Counted from the first letter of the stretch, positions 54,339-64,000 are shown. The stretch is DNA of 64,000 nt from a bacterium (GCA_029258725.1 JAPDKE010000013.1:62001-126000), one strand, 5' to 3'. Notes: generated by a model not told the origin, from the sequence alone. Translations and numbers: made by a program.

Positions 54339-55640
54339 ATGAATAACAATAAGGTACTGACTCCAAAGGAAATTGTAAAGGAACTTGACCGGTACATAAT
54401 AGGTCAGGACGAGGCAAAGCGTGCGGTTGCCATTGCCTTGAGGAACCGGTGGAGAAGGCAGCAGGTCGAGGGAACGATAAAGGAGGAGATAACACCAAAC
54501 AACATAATAATGATAGGACCCACGGGTGTTGGAAAGACGGAAATAGCAAGAAGGCTTGCAAAGATTGCAGGTGCTCCTTTCATAAAGGTTGAGGCAACCT
54601 CATACACCGAGGTTGGATACGTCGGGAGGGATGTTGAGTCAATGGTGCGGGACCTCATGAACATTGCTGTGAACATGGTGAAGGCGGAGAAAAAGAAAAA
54701 GGTTTATCAGGAGGCGGAAAAGGCAGCGGAGGAAAGGCTTGCGGCACTGTTACTCCCGGTTCTCGGTAAATCAAGAGAGGAGATAAAGGCACTTTTGCGG
54801 GAAGGAAAGCTTGAGAATGAAAAGGTTGAGATACGCTCGGACCAGCCATTCATGCCGTTTGTTGAAATAATGGGGACCGGAAACATTGAAGAACTGAATC
54901 TCCAGTTAAGGGAGATGTTTGAGAGTCTGTTTCCAAAGAGGGGGAAGAAAAAACTTGTTACTGTTAAAGAGGCAAGGGAAATCCTAAGGGAACAGGAAAT
55001 AGAAAAAATGCTTGATATGGACGAGATCGTTGAGGAGGCAAGGTGGAGAACGGAAAATCTGGGAATTATTTTCATTGACGAGATAGATAAGATAGCAGGG
55101 AAGGAGACCCGGGGACCCGATGTATCCAGGATGGGTGTCCAGCGCGACCTTTTACCCATCGTTGAAGGGACAACGGTTCTTACAAAATATGGAATGGTGA
55201 GAACCCATCATATTCTGTTCATTGCAGCAGGAGCCTTTACGGTTTCAAAACCATCCGACCTCATTCCCGAGCTCCAGGGAAGGTTCCCAATAAGGGTGGA
55301 ACTTTCAAGTCTTACAAAAGAGGATTTTGAAAGAATACTCGTTGAGCCAGAAAACTCCCTTGTTAAGCAATACACAGCACTCCTGAAAACAGAGGGGATT
55401 GACCTTGTCTTTGAGCCCGATGCCATATCAGAGATAGCAAGGTATGCAGCGCTTGCGAATGAGAAAACAGAGGATATTGGTGCAAGAAGACTGCAGACCG
55501 TAATGAGTGCGGTTCTTGAAGACATTCTTTTTGAGGCACCCGACCTCCCTGAAAAGGAGATAAGGATAACAGGAGAATGGGTTAGAAAGAAGCTTGAAAG
55601 GATAATAAAGGACGAAGACCTCACGAGGTATGTGCTATGA
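54339..55640 (+). CDS. hslU: ATP-dependent protease ATPase subunit HslU
   Basis: AAA+ unfoldase of 433 residues pairing with HslV. N-terminal '[20 protein letters not shown]', Walker A '[15 protein letters not shown]' (Lys66), pore motif 'GYVGRDVES', an I-domain of about 120 charged residues, Walker B '[13 protein letters not shown]' and sensor 2 '[16 protein letters not shown]' are all present. The ATG overlaps the hslV stop, so a longer in-frame start at 54300 inside hslV is unlikely. Confidence 0.97.
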   Translation: MNNNKVLTPKEIVKELDRYIIGQDEAKRAVAIALRNRWRRQQVEGTIKEEITPNNIIMIGPTGVGKTEIARRLAKIAGAPFIKVEATSYTEVGYVGRDVESMVRDLMNIAVNMVKAEKKKKVYQEAEKAAEERLAALLLPVLGKSREEIKALLREGKLENEKVEIRSDQPFMPFVEIMGTGNIEELNLQLREMFESLFPKRGKKKLVTVKEAREILREQEIEKMLDMDEIVEEARWRTENLGIIFIDEIDKIAGKETRGPDVSRMGVQRDLLPIVEGTTVLTKYGMVRTHHILFIAAGAFTVSKPSDLIPELQGRFPIRVELSSLTKEDFERILVEPENSLVKQYTALLKTEGIDLVFEPDAISEIARYAALANEKTEDIGARRLQTVMSAVLEDILFEAPDLPEKEIRITGEWVRKKLERIIKDEDLTRYVL

Positions 55641-56059
55641 TATGGGAAAAACTGAAGGTTTTTGAAAAACACCTTCCGCCTTCAAGAAAAGAAGCATTGA
55701 AGGTAATACTGGAAAAGATAGATAAGGAAGGAGAACTTGAGGAATTTCTTGAGAAAGAGCACCTCTTTTCTCCATCCATAGGAAAGGGGATTTTACTCTA
55801 CAAGAAAAAGGGAGGAGACGGGATACTCATAGGTACGTGTGAAAAGGTTTTTGACTACGAACCCTTTGACACCGTCCCCCCAAAAATCCTTGTTGTTCTT
55901 TTTCTTCCGGATGAAGAAAAGACCTACATTTCCACCCTTTCAAGGCTTTTCCATCTCATGAACCAGTCTTCTGTTCGCGAGGGGATAATGGAGGCAAAGT
56001 CCCTTGAGGAACTGAGGCAGATAATAAAGAAAGAGGAGGAGGAGCTTTTCCGTGAATAA
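55637..56059 (+). CDS. PTS EIIA (PtsN-like)-fold protein lacking the phosphorylation His
   Basis: Protein of 140 residues. Residues about 25-135 follow the pattern of PTS fructose/nitrogen-type EIIA domains: '[19 protein letters not shown]', 'FDYEPFD...[11 protein letters not shown]', '[13 protein letters not shown]' and '[18 protein letters not shown]'. In EIIA the glycine loop ends in Pro-His, with the phosphorylated His. Here the aligned residues are Tyr55-Lys56, so phosphotransfer is not expected. It may be an allosteric or scaffold protein. The assignment rests on pattern alone. ATGA overlap with hslU. Confidence 0.6.
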   Translation: MIWEKLKVFEKHLPPSRKEALKVILEKIDKEGELEEFLEKEHLFSPSIGKGILLYKKKGGDGILIGTCEKVFDYEPFDTVPPKILVVLFLPDEEKTYISTLSRLFHLMNQSSVREGIMEAKSLEELRQIIKKEEEELFRE

Positions 56060-56357
56060 GGCATTCTTCGTCTGGCTTGTTTTGATTTTCATTGTCTCTT
56101 TATATCCAGAGCCACCCCATCCACCCGGGGAGTTTAAATTTATGGACAAGATAGAACATTTTTATGTGTACGCAGTCCTTGGAGTTTTATACGTTGCCTG
56201 GAGAAGAAAGCCCGACTTTAAGGCATTTCTGCTCATAGCAGGAATAGGAATGCTGAATGAAATTCTTCAGGGATTCATTCCGGGAAGGGACATGAGCCTT
56301 GGAGACTTTCTCGCAAATGCAGCAGGAGGAGGTTTTTCGGTATGGATGTTAAGGTAA
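56052..56357 (+). CDS. VanZ-like membrane protein
   Basis: Membrane protein of 101 residues with three to four hydrophobic segments. VanZ-family features are 'SLYPEPPHPPGEFKFMDKIEHFYVY', 'LLIAGIGMLNEILQGF' and 'GRDMSLGDFLANAAGG'. The acidic/His pair in 'DKIEHF' and the 'E-x-Q-x-F' segment are typical. The family role is unclear (teicoplanin resistance in the founder). It starts 8 nt inside the EIIA-like gene and overlaps hisS by 16 nt. Confidence 0.85.
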   Translation: MNKAFFVWLVLIFIVSLYPEPPHPPGEFKFMDKIEHFYVYAVLGVLYVAWRRKPDFKAFLLIAGIGMLNEILQGFIPGRDMSLGDFLANAAGGGFSVWMLR

Positions 56358-57583
56358 AGAAAATAAGAGGAACGAGGGATATTCTACCGGAAGAGGCATC
56401 CCTGTGGAGTGAGGTTGAGGGAAAGATAAGGGAGGTATGCAGGGTTTATGGATTTGGTGAGATAAGGGTTCCAACATTTGAGGAAACATCCCTTTTTATA
56501 AAAACCACAGGGGAAACAACGGACATCGTTGAGAAACAGATGTATACTTTTGAGGATAAAGGAGGAAGGAGTTTAACCCTCAAGCCCGAGGGAACCCCAT
56601 CGGTTGTGCGCGCATATCTTGAAAACGCCCTTTTTCAGAGGGGGAAGAAGACAAAACTCTTTTACATAGAACGCATGTTCAGACAGGAAAGACCACAAAA
56701 AGGAAGATACCGGGAATTCACCCAGTTTGGTGTGGAACTCATTGGTTCAAAAAGTCCCCTCTCTGATGCGGAGATAATCTCCCTTGCTTTCACACTTTTT
56801 GAAAAAATAGGGGTTAAGGATATAACCCTGAGGATAAATTCCATAGGATGCTTCAGGTGCAGGGGTCCTTTCAGGGATGCCCTCAAAGAATATCTAAAAT
56901 CAAAACTTCCTGAACTCTGTCCGGACTGTAAGAGGAGATTTGAAAGAAATCCTTTGAGGGTCCTCGACTGCAAGGAGGATAAAGAAAAACTGAAGGATGC
57001 TCCAAGAAGCACAGATTATCTGTGTGATAACTGCAAAAAACACTGGAAAAGGCTCATTTCTGTTCTTGAAAAACTCAAAATTCCCTTCCTGGTTGACCAC
57101 ATGCTCGTTCGGGGTCTTGATTACTATACAGGACCCGTCTTTGAATTCGTTTCAGGCAAACTCGGGGCACAGGATGCTGTTGGGGGCGGTGGAAGATATG
57201 ATGAATTGATTGAGTCCATGGGAGGGGAGCCAACCCCTGCAACCGGATTTGCCATAGGGCTTGACAGGCTTGTTATGCTTGTTGAAAAGAAGAAGGAGGA
57301 AAGGATTCCTCTGTGGATTGTAAACATAGGGGAGGAGGCGGAAGAGGCTGGATTTTTATTGATGGAGAAATTGAGAAGGATGGGAGTAAGGGTGGAGATG
57401 GACCTCACCGGAAGGAGTTTGAAGGCACAGTTCAGGGAGGCGGATAAAAGGAATGCAAAATATGTTCTGGTTATAGGTGAGGATGAGATAAGAAAAAATA
57501 AGGGAAAACTCAAGGATATGGAAACAGGGAAGGAAGAGGAAATAGAACTTGATGAGGAGAAAATAAAGGAGAGGGTATGCTGA
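56342..57583 (+). CDS. hisS: histidine--tRNA ligase
   Basis: Class II synthetase of 413 residues. '[14 protein letters not shown]' opens the protein, motif 2 is '[20 protein letters not shown]', and His-specific motifs are '[15 protein letters not shown]' and '[10 protein letters not shown]'. The C-terminal anticodon-binding domain has '[12 protein letters not shown]'. A cysteine-rich insertion (CFRC, CPDC, CDNC, about residues 165-230) probably binds zinc. It is upstream of and overlaps aspS by 7 nt, a common pairing. Confidence 0.96.
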   Translation: MDVKVKKIRGTRDILPEEASLWSEVEGKIREVCRVYGFGEIRVPTFEETSLFIKTTGETTDIVEKQMYTFEDKGGRSLTLKPEGTPSVVRAYLENALFQRGKKTKLFYIERMFRQERPQKGRYREFTQFGVELIGSKSPLSDAEIISLAFTLFEKIGVKDITLRINSIGCFRCRGPFRDALKEYLKSKLPELCPDCKRRFERNPLRVLDCKEDKEKLKDAPRSTDYLCDNCKKHWKRLISVLEKLKIPFLVDHMLVRGLDYYTGPVFEFVSGKLGAQDAVGGGGRYDELIESMGGEPTPATGFAIGLDRLVMLVEKKKEERIPLWIVNIGEEAEEAGFLLMEKLRRMGVRVEMDLTGRSLKAQFREADKRNAKYVLVIGEDEIRKNKGKLKDMETGKEEEIELDEEKIKERVC

Positions 57584-59283
57584 GGACCCATACATGTGGG
57601 GAATTGAGAAAAGCACATGAAGGGAAAGAGGTTATTCTCTGTGGATGGGTTAAGAGGATAAGGGACCATGGGGAGATAGTATTTGTTGATCTGTGGGATA
57701 GATACGGAATAACCCAGGTTGTTTTTGGTCCGGAAAAAAAGGAGGTGAAGAGAAAGGCAAAGGAACTGGGACTTGAATGGGTGGTGAGGGTTAAGGGGAG
57801 GGTGAGAAGAAGACCTGAAGGGCAGGAGAACCCAGACCTTCCAACAGGTGAGGTAGAGGTTGAGGCATACGAAATTGAAGTTCTGAACCGGTCTGAGGTT
57901 CCTCCATTTGTGGTTGTTGACGATGTGAAGGCGGGAGAGGAATTGAGGTTGAGATACCGGTATCTTGACCTGAGAAGACCCACCATGCTCAGAAACTTTG
58001 AAATAAGGCACAGGGTTGTCCAGACGGTGAGAAACTATCTTTCTGAAAGAGACTTTCTTGAGGTTGAGACCCCCATTCTTGCAAAGTCAACCCCGGAGGG
58101 TGCAAGGGATTTTTTAGTTCCATCAAGGCTCCAGCCAGGGAAGTTCTATGCCCTTGCCCAGTCCCCTCAGCTTTACAAGCAGATTCTCATGGTTGCTGGA
58201 TTTGACCGATACTTCCAGTTTGCAAGATGCCTGAGGGACGAAGACCTTAGGGGAGACAGGCAGCCAGAGCATACCCAGATTGACCTGGAGTTCTCCTTTG
58301 CAGAGGAAGAGGATGTGTTCTCACTTGTTGAAGGAATGATGGAGAGGGTATTTAAAGAAGTCCTGGGAGTGGAGATAAAGACCCCATTTCCAAGAATTCC
58401 GTATGAAGTGGCGATGAGAGATTATGCAACGGATAAACCGGATTTGAGGAATCCACTGAAGGTTGAGGACATGACAGAGGTGGGAAAGGCAGGGGATTTC
58501 AGAATTCTGAAGAATGCTCCCTGTGTAAAGGGAATAAAGATAAAAAAGATATTCTCAAGAAAGGAGATAGAGGAACTTGAAAAACTTGTAAAGAAAGAAG
58601 GAGCAGGAGGACTTCTGTGGGTGAAGAAGGAAAAGGAGTATTCAGGACCCCCTGTAAAGTATTACAAAAATCCGGAAATTTTTGGGCTTGAGGATGGAGA
58701 GATGTTATTCCTGATGGCGGGAAAAGAGAAGGATATGGCAAGACCCCTCTCGGTTCTCCGGCAGGAACTTGGAAAGAGGGCAGAAATTATAAAGGACGGT
58801 TTTGAGTTTGTCTGGGTAACTGAGTTTCCGCTTTTTGAGTGGAATGAGGAGGAAGAAAGATGGGAACCCTGCCATCACATATTTACGATGCCTGCTGAAT
58901 TTCCCGTTGTTCCTGAAAAGACAAAAGGAAGGCAGTATGACCTGGTTTTAAATGGGGTTGAACTTGCCTCCGGAAGTATAAGAAACCATAATCCCGGGGT
59001 GCAGAGGGAACTGTTTAAAATCATAGGGCTTTCTGATGAAGAAATAGAGACAAGATTTGGGTTTCTGCTCCAGGCACTTTCGTATGGTGCCCCACCTCAT
59101 GGAGGGATTGCCATAGGGCTTGACAGACTTGTTATGCTCATGGTTGGCTCCCAGACCATAAGGGATGTGATTGCCTTCCCCAAGACCCTTCAGGGTCTTG
59201 GATTGATGGAAGGCTCACCATCACGCGTAAGGAAAGAGGACCTGGATGAACTTGGAATAAAGGTGGTGGAAGATGAGGCATAA
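57577..59283 (+). CDS. aspS: aspartate--tRNA ligase (bacterial type)
   Basis: Class IIb synthetase of 568 residues. The N-terminal OB-fold anticodon domain has '[20 protein letters not shown]'. The catalytic domain has '[10 protein letters not shown]', '[20 protein letters not shown]' and motif 2 '[19 protein letters not shown]', with a GAD insertion in the middle and motif 3 '[13 protein letters not shown]'. It may be non-discriminating (also charging tRNA-Asn), but this cannot be told without knowing whether asnS or gatCAB exist. It overlaps def by 11 nt. Confidence 0.97.
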   Translation: MLRTHTCGELRKAHEGKEVILCGWVKRIRDHGEIVFVDLWDRYGITQVVFGPEKKEVKRKAKELGLEWVVRVKGRVRRRPEGQENPDLPTGEVEVEAYEIEVLNRSEVPPFVVVDDVKAGEELRLRYRYLDLRRPTMLRNFEIRHRVVQTVRNYLSERDFLEVETPILAKSTPEGARDFLVPSRLQPGKFYALAQSPQLYKQILMVAGFDRYFQFARCLRDEDLRGDRQPEHTQIDLEFSFAEEEDVFSLVEGMMERVFKEVLGVEIKTPFPRIPYEVAMRDYATDKPDLRNPLKVEDMTEVGKAGDFRILKNAPCVKGIKIKKIFSRKEIEELEKLVKKEGAGGLLWVKKEKEYSGPPVKYYKNPEIFGLEDGEMLFLMAGKEKDMARPLSVLRQELGKRAEIIKDGFEFVWVTEFPLFEWNEEEERWEPCHHIFTMPAEFPVVPEKTKGRQYDLVLNGVELASGSIRNHNPGVQRELFKIIGLSDEEIETRFGFLLQALSYGAPPHGGIAIGLDRLVMLMVGSQTIRDVIAFPKTLQGLGLMEGSPSRVRKEDLDELGIKVVEDEA

Positions 59284-59770
59284 AGAAATAAGGGTTTTTC
59301 CTGACCCCGTTTTGAGGGAAAAAGCACAGGAGGTAAAGCGATTTGATGAGGGGATAAGAGAGGTTATCCAGCGCATGAGGAGGATTATGCAAGAGGCGGA
59401 GGGGATAGGGCTTGCTGCGCCGCAGATTGGAATACTTCAGAGGATAATAGTGGGTGATACCGGGGAGGAAAGGGTTGCCATTGTAAATCCTGAAATCCTT
59501 CAGGCAGAGGGAGAGGATGTGATGGAGGAGGGGTGTCTTTCAATCCCGGGGGTTTACATTGAGATAAGGAGACCCACCTGGATTAAGGTGAGGGGGATTG
59601 ACGAAAACGGAGACGAGAAGGAGTGGGAGATAGAGGGGTTGCTTGCAAGGGTTGTGCAGCACGAGATAGACCATTTAAATGGAACCCTGATAGTGGATTA
59701 TCTCTCAGCCAGGGAATACATGAGGTTTCAGAGGGAATATGAAAGGTTGATGAGTGGTGATGAAGAATAG
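59273..59770 (+). CDS. def: peptide deformylase
   Basis: Metalloprotease of 165 residues removing the N-formyl group from nascent proteins. Motif 1 is GIGLAAPQ (44-51), motif 2 is EEGCLS with metal ligand Cys88, and motif 3 is QHEIDH with His130, Glu131 and His134. All ligands are intact. It overlaps aspS and the following histidine kinase gene. Confidence 0.97.
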   Translation: MRHKEIRVFPDPVLREKAQEVKRFDEGIREVIQRMRRIMQEAEGIGLAAPQIGILQRIIVGDTGEERVAIVNPEILQAEGEDVMEEGCLSIPGVYIEIRRPTWIKVRGIDENGDEKEWEIEGLLARVVQHEIDHLNGTLIVDYLSAREYMRFQREYERLMSGDEE

Positions 59771-62420
59771 GGCTTTTTCTTTCCTCCTCCTCCTCCTCCT
59801 CCTCCTCCTCCTCCTGTATTTTCTTTATTTCTTCCGGACCCTTGAATTACACAGAGAGGTAATAATTCATTTTCTTTATGTTCTTCTTTTACTTTTCTTT
59901 TTTATCTGGAAAAGAAAGGGATTGTTCTTCAGTGCGGTAATGCTTGTATTTGCACTTATATTTATAAAACACATAGGATGGCTTCCTGTGGTTCACCTGG
60001 GGATTCTTTCAATTATAGGTTACACAATGGCTGTATTTTATGAAAAAACAGAGAAATATCGCAAGATTGCGGAAAGGGCAATGGTTGAAAGAACCATTGA
60101 ACTCATGGAGGCACAGGAGAGATTCAGACTCCTCAGTGAGCATGCTTTGGTAGGAGTTTATCTCTTTCAGGGAGGAGTATTCAGATACGTTAATCCAAAA
60201 TTTGCTGAGATTTTCGGATATAAAAGGGAGGAGATAGTGGATAAGATGACTCCATACGATGTGGTATATCCTCCTGATAGAGAAATGGTAAAAAAGAAAA
60301 TAAAAGAAAGACTCAGCGGGAAAAAACGCTGGACCCACTACATTTTCAGAGGGTTAAGGAAAGATGGAACAGTAATTCACGTGGAGGCTCTTGGCTCGGT
60401 TGTTGAATTCATGGGAAGACCTGCAATAATAGGAACCATAATAGATATAACCGAGAGAATAAAGGAAAGAAGGCAGCTGGAGATACTCTACGAAATAATC
60501 AGTCTCTTCAACACCGAAACAGGTCTCCAGGATATATTTCAGACAATCATTGAGAGAATATCCGAGATAATGGAGGTCCCTTATGTATCCATACGATTGT
60601 ATGATGAAAAGAAAAATAGGCTCATGACCCATGCTGTAAAGGGGATGGGGGAGAAATACTGGAAGCACCGGAAGGAAATCCCGGTGGATGACCCTGTGAG
60701 TTTAAGCACCAAGGCATTCCGGGAAAAGAAGCCCCAGTATGTAAAGGATGTTGGCACCTTAAAATTCCCTCCCACGGTTATGGAAGAGGTCATCAAAAAA
60801 TACCGGATGAAATCCCTCCTTTCCATTCCCATACTTGTAAAGGACAGGGTTCTGGGGGTTATAAATCTCATAACCACGGAGGAAAAAGAATTTACCGAGG
60901 ATGAAATTCAGTTCCTTATGAGCCTTGCGGAACATGCAGGGTTTGCCATAGCAAGGGCAGAACTTTATAAAAAACTTGAAGAATCAGAAAGCATGTACCG
61001 GGCACTGTTTGAACATGCAGGTGGTGCAGTTGCGGTTCTTGAAAATGGAAGGATTGTCCTTGTAAACTCAATGTTTGAACAACTCTCTGGCTATAAAAAG
61101 GAAGAAATAGAAGGCAGGAAAAGATTCAGGGAACTCGTTGAGGAATTTGGAGAGAAGTGCAGGATAAGCGAAAAGCATCCTCAAATGTGTGAGACAGGGT
61201 TTAAAAGAAAGGATGGCAAAGAACTAACAGTTTACCTCACCATGGCAAAAATCCCCGGGACGGAAAAGTGCATCGTTTCTCTCACCGACATAACAGAAAA
61301 GAAGATGCTTGAGGAAAGGATAAGGGAGGTGGAAAAGATGGAGGCGATAGGACTGCTTGCGGGAGGAATTGCGCATGACTTCAACAATATTCTTACAGTG
61401 ATAGAGGGGAATATTGAGCTCTTATTTGAGGAATTGAAGGAATCTCCTGCAAAAAAGTTCGTGGAGGAAATGCATAAGGCTGAGAGGATAGGGGCGGAGC
61501 TTGTAAGACAGCTTTTGTTCTTCAGCAAGGAGCATCCGCTTCGAAGGGTGAGGGTCAATCTTAACGAAATAATATATGAGATGAAAGAAATGCTCTCAAG
61601 GATACTGGGTGAAGATGTGGAATTCACACTCAAACTTGCCCCGGAACTTCATGATGTTAAGGCTGATAGAGGAAATATGGAACAGATAATCATAAATCTT
61701 GTAATGAATGCGAGAGATGCAATGCCTGAGGGGGGAAAACTTCTCATAAAAACGGAAAATGTGGAAAAACATGGTAAAAAATTTGTCGCACTCACTGTGA
61801 GGGATACAGGGATTGGAATGGATAAAGAAACGAAAGAAAGAATCTTTGAACCGTTCTTCACCACCAAAAAGAAAGGAACGGGACTTGGTCTTTCCGTGGT
61901 TTATGCAATTGTAAAAAAACATGAAGGATGGATTGAGGTGAAAAGTGAAAAAGGGAAGGGAACAGAATTCAGAATATATCTTCCTGCGATGAGAAAGAGG
62001 ATGAGGAGAAAGGAAAGGAAGAAGAAGGAGATTGAGGGGATGGGAGAGACCGTGCTTCTGGTTGAGGATGAGCCTGGGGTTAGAGAAACAACTGCAAGAC
62101 TCCTTGAAAAACATGGATACAGGGTTATTTGTGCCGGAGGTGTGAAGGAGGCACTGGAGATATTTGAAAAAGAGAAAAAGAATATAGACCTGGTATTCAC
62201 CGATGTGGTTCTTCCTGATGGAAGAGGGACGAAGCTTGTGGAGGAAATACTCAAAAGGGGAAGGGTAAAGGTCCTGTTAACGAGTGGATATGCGGATACA
62301 AAGGTTGACTGGCCTCAGATAGAAAAATATCCCTACATTTCAAAACCCTATTCCCTCCATAAATTGCTTGAGAAGATGCGGGAAGTCCTGGAAGGGCGGG
62401 GAGGATTGACAAACCTTTAA
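59760..62420 (+). CDS. hybrid sensor histidine kinase (PAS-GAF-PAS-HK-receiver)
   Basis: Membrane-bound kinase of 886 residues. About four membrane helices occupy residues 8-100; the first contains eleven consecutive leucines from a (CTC)n repeat. A PAS (about 125-240), GAF (about 245-410) and second PAS (about 415-525) follow. HisKA has phospho-acceptor His539 ('GGIAHDFNNILTVIEGN'), HATPase has 'NLVMNARDAMPEGG' and 'GTGLGLSVVYAIV', and the C-terminal receiver (about 760-885) has Asp815 (VFTDVVLPDG). The start ATG 59760 overlaps def by 11 nt; two GTGs precede it in frame. Its output partner is not in the window. Confidence 0.92.
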   Translation: MKNRAFSFLLLLLLLLLLLYFLYFFRTLELHREVIIHFLYVLLLLFFFIWKRKGLFFSAVMLVFALIFIKHIGWLPVVHLGILSIIGYTMAVFYEKTEKYRKIAERAMVERTIELMEAQERFRLLSEHALVGVYLFQGGVFRYVNPKFAEIFGYKREEIVDKMTPYDVVYPPDREMVKKKIKERLSGKKRWTHYIFRGLRKDGTVIHVEALGSVVEFMGRPAIIGTIIDITERIKERRQLEILYEIISLFNTETGLQDIFQTIIERISEIMEVPYVSIRLYDEKKNRLMTHAVKGMGEKYWKHRKEIPVDDPVSLSTKAFREKKPQYVKDVGTLKFPPTVMEEVIKKYRMKSLLSIPILVKDRVLGVINLITTEEKEFTEDEIQFLMSLAEHAGFAIARAELYKKLEESESMYRALFEHAGGAVAVLENGRIVLVNSMFEQLSGYKKEEIEGRKRFRELVEEFGEKCRISEKHPQMCETGFKRKDGKELTVYLTMAKIPGTEKCIVSLTDITEKKMLEERIREVEKMEAIGLLAGGIAHDFNNILTVIEGNIELLFEELKESPAKKFVEEMHKAERIGAELVRQLLFFSKEHPLRRVRVNLNEIIYEMKEMLSRILGEDVEFTLKLAPELHDVKADRGNMEQIIINLVMNARDAMPEGGKLLIKTENVEKHGKKFVALTVRDTGIGMDKETKERIFEPFFTTKKKGTGLGLSVVYAIVKKHEGWIEVKSEKGKGTEFRIYLPAMRKRMRRKERKKKEIEGMGETVLLVEDEPGVRETTARLLEKHGYRVICAGGVKEALEIFEKEKKNIDLVFTDVVLPDGRGTKLVEEILKRGRVKVLLTSGYADTKVDWPQIEKYPYISKPYSLHKLLEKMREVLEGRGGLTNL
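59782..59814 (+). repeat. trinucleotide microsatellite (TCC)11 inside a kinase gene
   Basis: Eleven perfect TCC units, read as ten CTC codons plus CTG, encoding eleven leucines within the first membrane helix of the hybrid kinase. Changes in unit number would keep the reading frame and alter helix length. Confidence 0.95.
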
Positions 62421-62434
62421 AATAAGATTATAGT
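62406..62434 (+). promoter_or_regulatory. promoter for fabZ-lpxA-thi4-type operon
   Basis: TTGACA (62406-62411), a 17-bp spacer and TATAGT (62429-62434), beginning within the last codons of the kinase gene. The ribosome site AAAAGGAGGTGAAGG precedes the GTG start at 62456. Confidence 0.75.
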
Positions 62435-62455
62435 CCTCCAAAAAGGAGGTGAAGG

Positions 62456-62884
62456 GTGTACGATATAATGGAAATTCTCAGGGTTATGCCTCACCGGTAT
62501 CCCTTTTTAATGGTGGATAGAATCGTGGAGGCGAGTGAGGAAAAGGTTGTGGGAATAAAGAATGTCACCGTGAACGAGCCCCATTTTATGGGGCACTTCC
62601 CTGAAAATCCCGTTATGCCTGGGGTTCTTATCGTTGAGGCAATGGCGCAGACAGGAGGATTTCTCATACTCCAGCGGATTGAAAGTCCAGAAAATAAACT
62701 TGTTTACTTTGCCAGGATTGATAAGGTGAAGTTCAGGAAACCCGTGAGACCTGGAGATGTTCTCAGGATGGAACTCACATTCAAGGGGCAGCGCAGGAAT
62801 CTTTACATGATGGAGGGAAAGGCATACGTTGATGGGGAAGTTGTTGCAGAGGGAGAGTTCACGGCTGCGGTTGTTGAGAGATGA
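62456..62884 (+). CDS. fabZ: 3-hydroxyacyl-[ACP] dehydratase FabZ
   Basis: Hot-dog-fold dehydratase of 142 residues in fatty acid elongation. 'MPHRYPFLMVDRI' and the active site 'GHFPENPVMPGVLIVEAMAQ' with His47 and Glu61 are intact. The GTG at 62456 is 6 nt from a perfect AGGAGGTG, so it is preferred to ATG 62468. It precedes lpxA with a 4-nt overlap, the classic lipid A neighbourhood. Confidence 0.97.
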   Translation: MYDIMEILRVMPHRYPFLMVDRIVEASEEKVVGIKNVTVNEPHFMGHFPENPVMPGVLIVEAMAQTGGFLILQRIESPENKLVYFARIDKVKFRKPVRPGDVLRMELTFKGQRRNLYMMEGKAYVDGEVVAEGEFTAAVVER

Positions 62885-63606
62885 AAAATGTGAAAATTGC
62901 AGAAAGTGCAGTTATTGAAGATGATGTTGAAATAGGTGAAGGGACGGTAATAAAAGAGGGTGTCATAATAAGAAGTGGGACCAGGATAGGTAAGAATAAC
63001 ATAATATTTCCCTACGCGGTCATAGGTGAGGAACCCCAGGATTTGAGATTCAGAGGAGAGAGAAGCGGCGTTATAATAGGTGATGGAAACATAATAAGGG
63101 AATTCGTGACCATCCACAGGGCGGCTGGAGAGGGAGAGAATACCATAATAGGAAACGGAAACTATCTCATGGCATACGTTCATGTGGGACACAACGCAAG
63201 GATTGGAAATGGTGCTATTCTGGTAAACGGTGCAACTCTTGGAGGATATGCAGAGGTTCACGACCATGCGTACATCAGTGCAAATGTTGCGGTTCACCAG
63301 TTTACAAGAGTGGGAGAATATGCTATAGTGGGAGGCGGGTTCAGGGTGACAAAGGATGTTATTCCCTATGCACTTGCGGCAGGGGAACCTCTCAGGATAT
63401 ACGGGGTTAACTTTCTGGGGTTGCGAAGGTGCGGGTTTTCTCAGGAAAAAAGGGAGATAATAAAGGAGGCAGTGAGGATACTCACGAGAATGGGGTTGAA
63501 TACATCCCAGGCGGTTGAGCGTATAAGAAGGGAGTTGCCAGATATAGAGGAGATAAGGAAACTTCTCAGGTTTATAGAAACAAGCAAAAGGGGGATTGCG
63601 AAATGA
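62881..63606 (+). CDS. lpxA: acyl-ACP--UDP-N-acetylglucosamine O-acyltransferase (LpxA)
   Basis: Left-handed beta-helix enzyme of 241 residues (about 20 shorter than E. coli) that begins lipid A synthesis. Hexapeptide repeats run through about residues 5-190. '[13 protein letters not shown]' includes His101 and catalytic-type His104, and '[22 protein letters not shown]' and '[15 protein letters not shown]' are LpxA-specific. It is direct evidence of a lipopolysaccharide outer membrane. ATGA overlaps occur on both sides. Confidence 0.93.
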   Translation: MKNVKIAESAVIEDDVEIGEGTVIKEGVIIRSGTRIGKNNIIFPYAVIGEEPQDLRFRGERSGVIIGDGNIIREFVTIHRAAGEGENTIIGNGNYLMAYVHVGHNARIGNGAILVNGATLGGYAEVHDHAYISANVAVHQFTRVGEYAIVGGGFRVTKDVIPYALAAGEPLRIYGVNFLGLRRCGFSQEKREIIKEAVRILTRMGLNTSQAVERIRRELPDIEEIRKLLRFIETSKRGIAK

Positions 63607-64000
63607 TAGACGAAAGGGTGATAACAAGAGGGATAATTGAAGAGGGAATGAGGAGGTTGCTTGAATACACACAGGCAGACGTGTTCATAGCAGGGGCAGG
63701 TCCATCGGGTTTAACTGCCGGATACTATCTTGCAAGGGAAGGTGTTAAGGTTGCAATATTTGAACGGGCTTTGAGACCCGGTGGAGGAATGCCGGGTGGG
63801 GGGATGATGTTCCCCTGTATAGTTGTTCAGGAGGAGGCAAGAGAGATACTTGAGGAAATCGGGATAAGGTACAGGGAGTATGAAAAGGGATACTACATAG
63901 CCTCCTCCATTGAGGCAACTGCAAAACTCGTTTCAAAGGCAATGGATGCCGGATGTGAACTCTTCAACCTCATAGAGGTTGAGGACGTGGTTATAAAAAA
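63603..64000 (+). CDS. Thi4-type thiazole synthase / ribose-1,5-bisphosphate isomerase-like, 3'-truncated
   Basis: First 132 residues of a flavin/NAD-binding protein of the Thi4 family. '[15 protein letters not shown]' opens it; the dinucleotide-binding motif is '[18 protein letters not shown]' (GxGxxG), followed by '[19 protein letters not shown]', a hallmark of archaeal-type Thi4. These enzymes make the thiazole moiety of thiamine from NAD and glycine, using sulfide when an active-site Cys is replaced by His; that residue lies beyond the window. It overlaps the lpxA stop as ATGA and continues past base 64000. Confidence 0.85.
   Translation, partial: MIDERVITRGIIEEGMRRLLEYTQADVFIAGAGPSGLTAGYYLAREGVKVAIFERALRPGGGMPGGGMMFPCIVVQEEAREILEEIGIRYREYEKGYYIASSIEATAKLVSKAMDAGCELFNLIEVEDVVIK

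Noticed and set aside
59273-62420. def and the hybrid kinase forming a dedicated signalling system with hisS/aspS
   Set aside because: Only adjacency supports it; overlaps of this kind are universal in the window.
62434-62450. CCTCC-A5-GGAGG inverted repeat that could hide the fabZ ribosome site
   Set aside because: The predicted transcription start is about 62441, so the CCTCC arm is not in the mRNA.

Overview
The window looks like chromosome from a Gram-negative, probably thermophilic bacterium. Outer-membrane and lipid A functions are present (a BamA/TamA-type barrel, a TamB-like protein, a TonB-dependent receptor, FabZ and LpxA). Arg codons are mostly AGA/AGG, proteins are rich in Lys and Glu, and the GC content is moderate. 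Secreted proteins with SBBP or Kelch beta-propellers and a C-terminal 'PGVYF' sorting-type domain point to the FCB/WOR-3-like part of the tree. That placement is inference, because no 16S or marker search was possible. Genes are packed very tightly, with start and stop codons commonly fused as ATGA, and promoters are clear sigma70 types (TTGACA-N16/17-TATAAT-like).

Layout. 1-4163: the tail of a TrkA-type K+ channel subunit, then a SNF2 helicase and a SWIM zinc-finger protein. 4219-6646: a TonB receptor behind a DtxR/MntR-like operator. 6707-6861: tRNA-Arg(TCT) and tRNA-His(GTG). 6881-10807: isoaspartyl peptidase, an envelope protein, a LarA-like protein and a methyltransferase. 10882-13813 (minus): a glycosyltransferase, a TPR protein and a small ORF. 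14016-17025: MtaB and MiaB methylthiotransferases, then a broken secreted beta-propeller gene. 17109-37507 (minus): a nearly gap-free array of one tRNA-Leu and 13 protein genes, read as trigger factor, ClpP, ClpX, Lon, TrkH, TrkA, TPR, multi-GAF histidine kinase, HD-GYP response regulator, MEMO-AMMECR1 fusion, TtcA-like, BamA-like, TamB-like and RluD-like. 37605-40240: DivIVA, an SSS symporter with a 38-residue accessory protein, and a secreted barrel-like protein. 40555-41965: an AT-rich type II restriction-modification pair. 42106-45900 (minus): acylphosphatase, Apt, nicotinamidase, nicotinate phosphoribosyltransferase, SerS and a small ORF. 46015-48462: a large secreted Kelch protein. 48526-62420 (plus): RidA, DapF, GuaB, GGDEF-ATPase-TPR, HslV, HslU, a PTS EIIA-like protein lacking its His, VanZ-like, HisS, AspS, peptide deformylase and a hybrid histidine kinase. 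62456-64000: FabZ, LpxA and the start of a Thi4-type enzyme.

How it fits together. The long minus-strand array couples protein folding and degradation, K+ uptake, signalling and outer-membrane assembly in one apparent transcription unit. The 42-46 kb operon makes NAD by salvage (PncA then PncB) beside purine salvage. The HisS-AspS-Def block and SerS are translation housekeeping. I found no convincing wholly new system. The strongest leads are the operator-controlled TonB receptor, the recurrent leaderless promoters, the 20-kb overlapping array, the LarA-like protein without a key His, the EIIA-like protein without its phosphorylation site, the GGDEF-ATPase-TPR fusion and several overlooked small ORFs. 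No CRISPR array, prophage or insertion sequence was seen.
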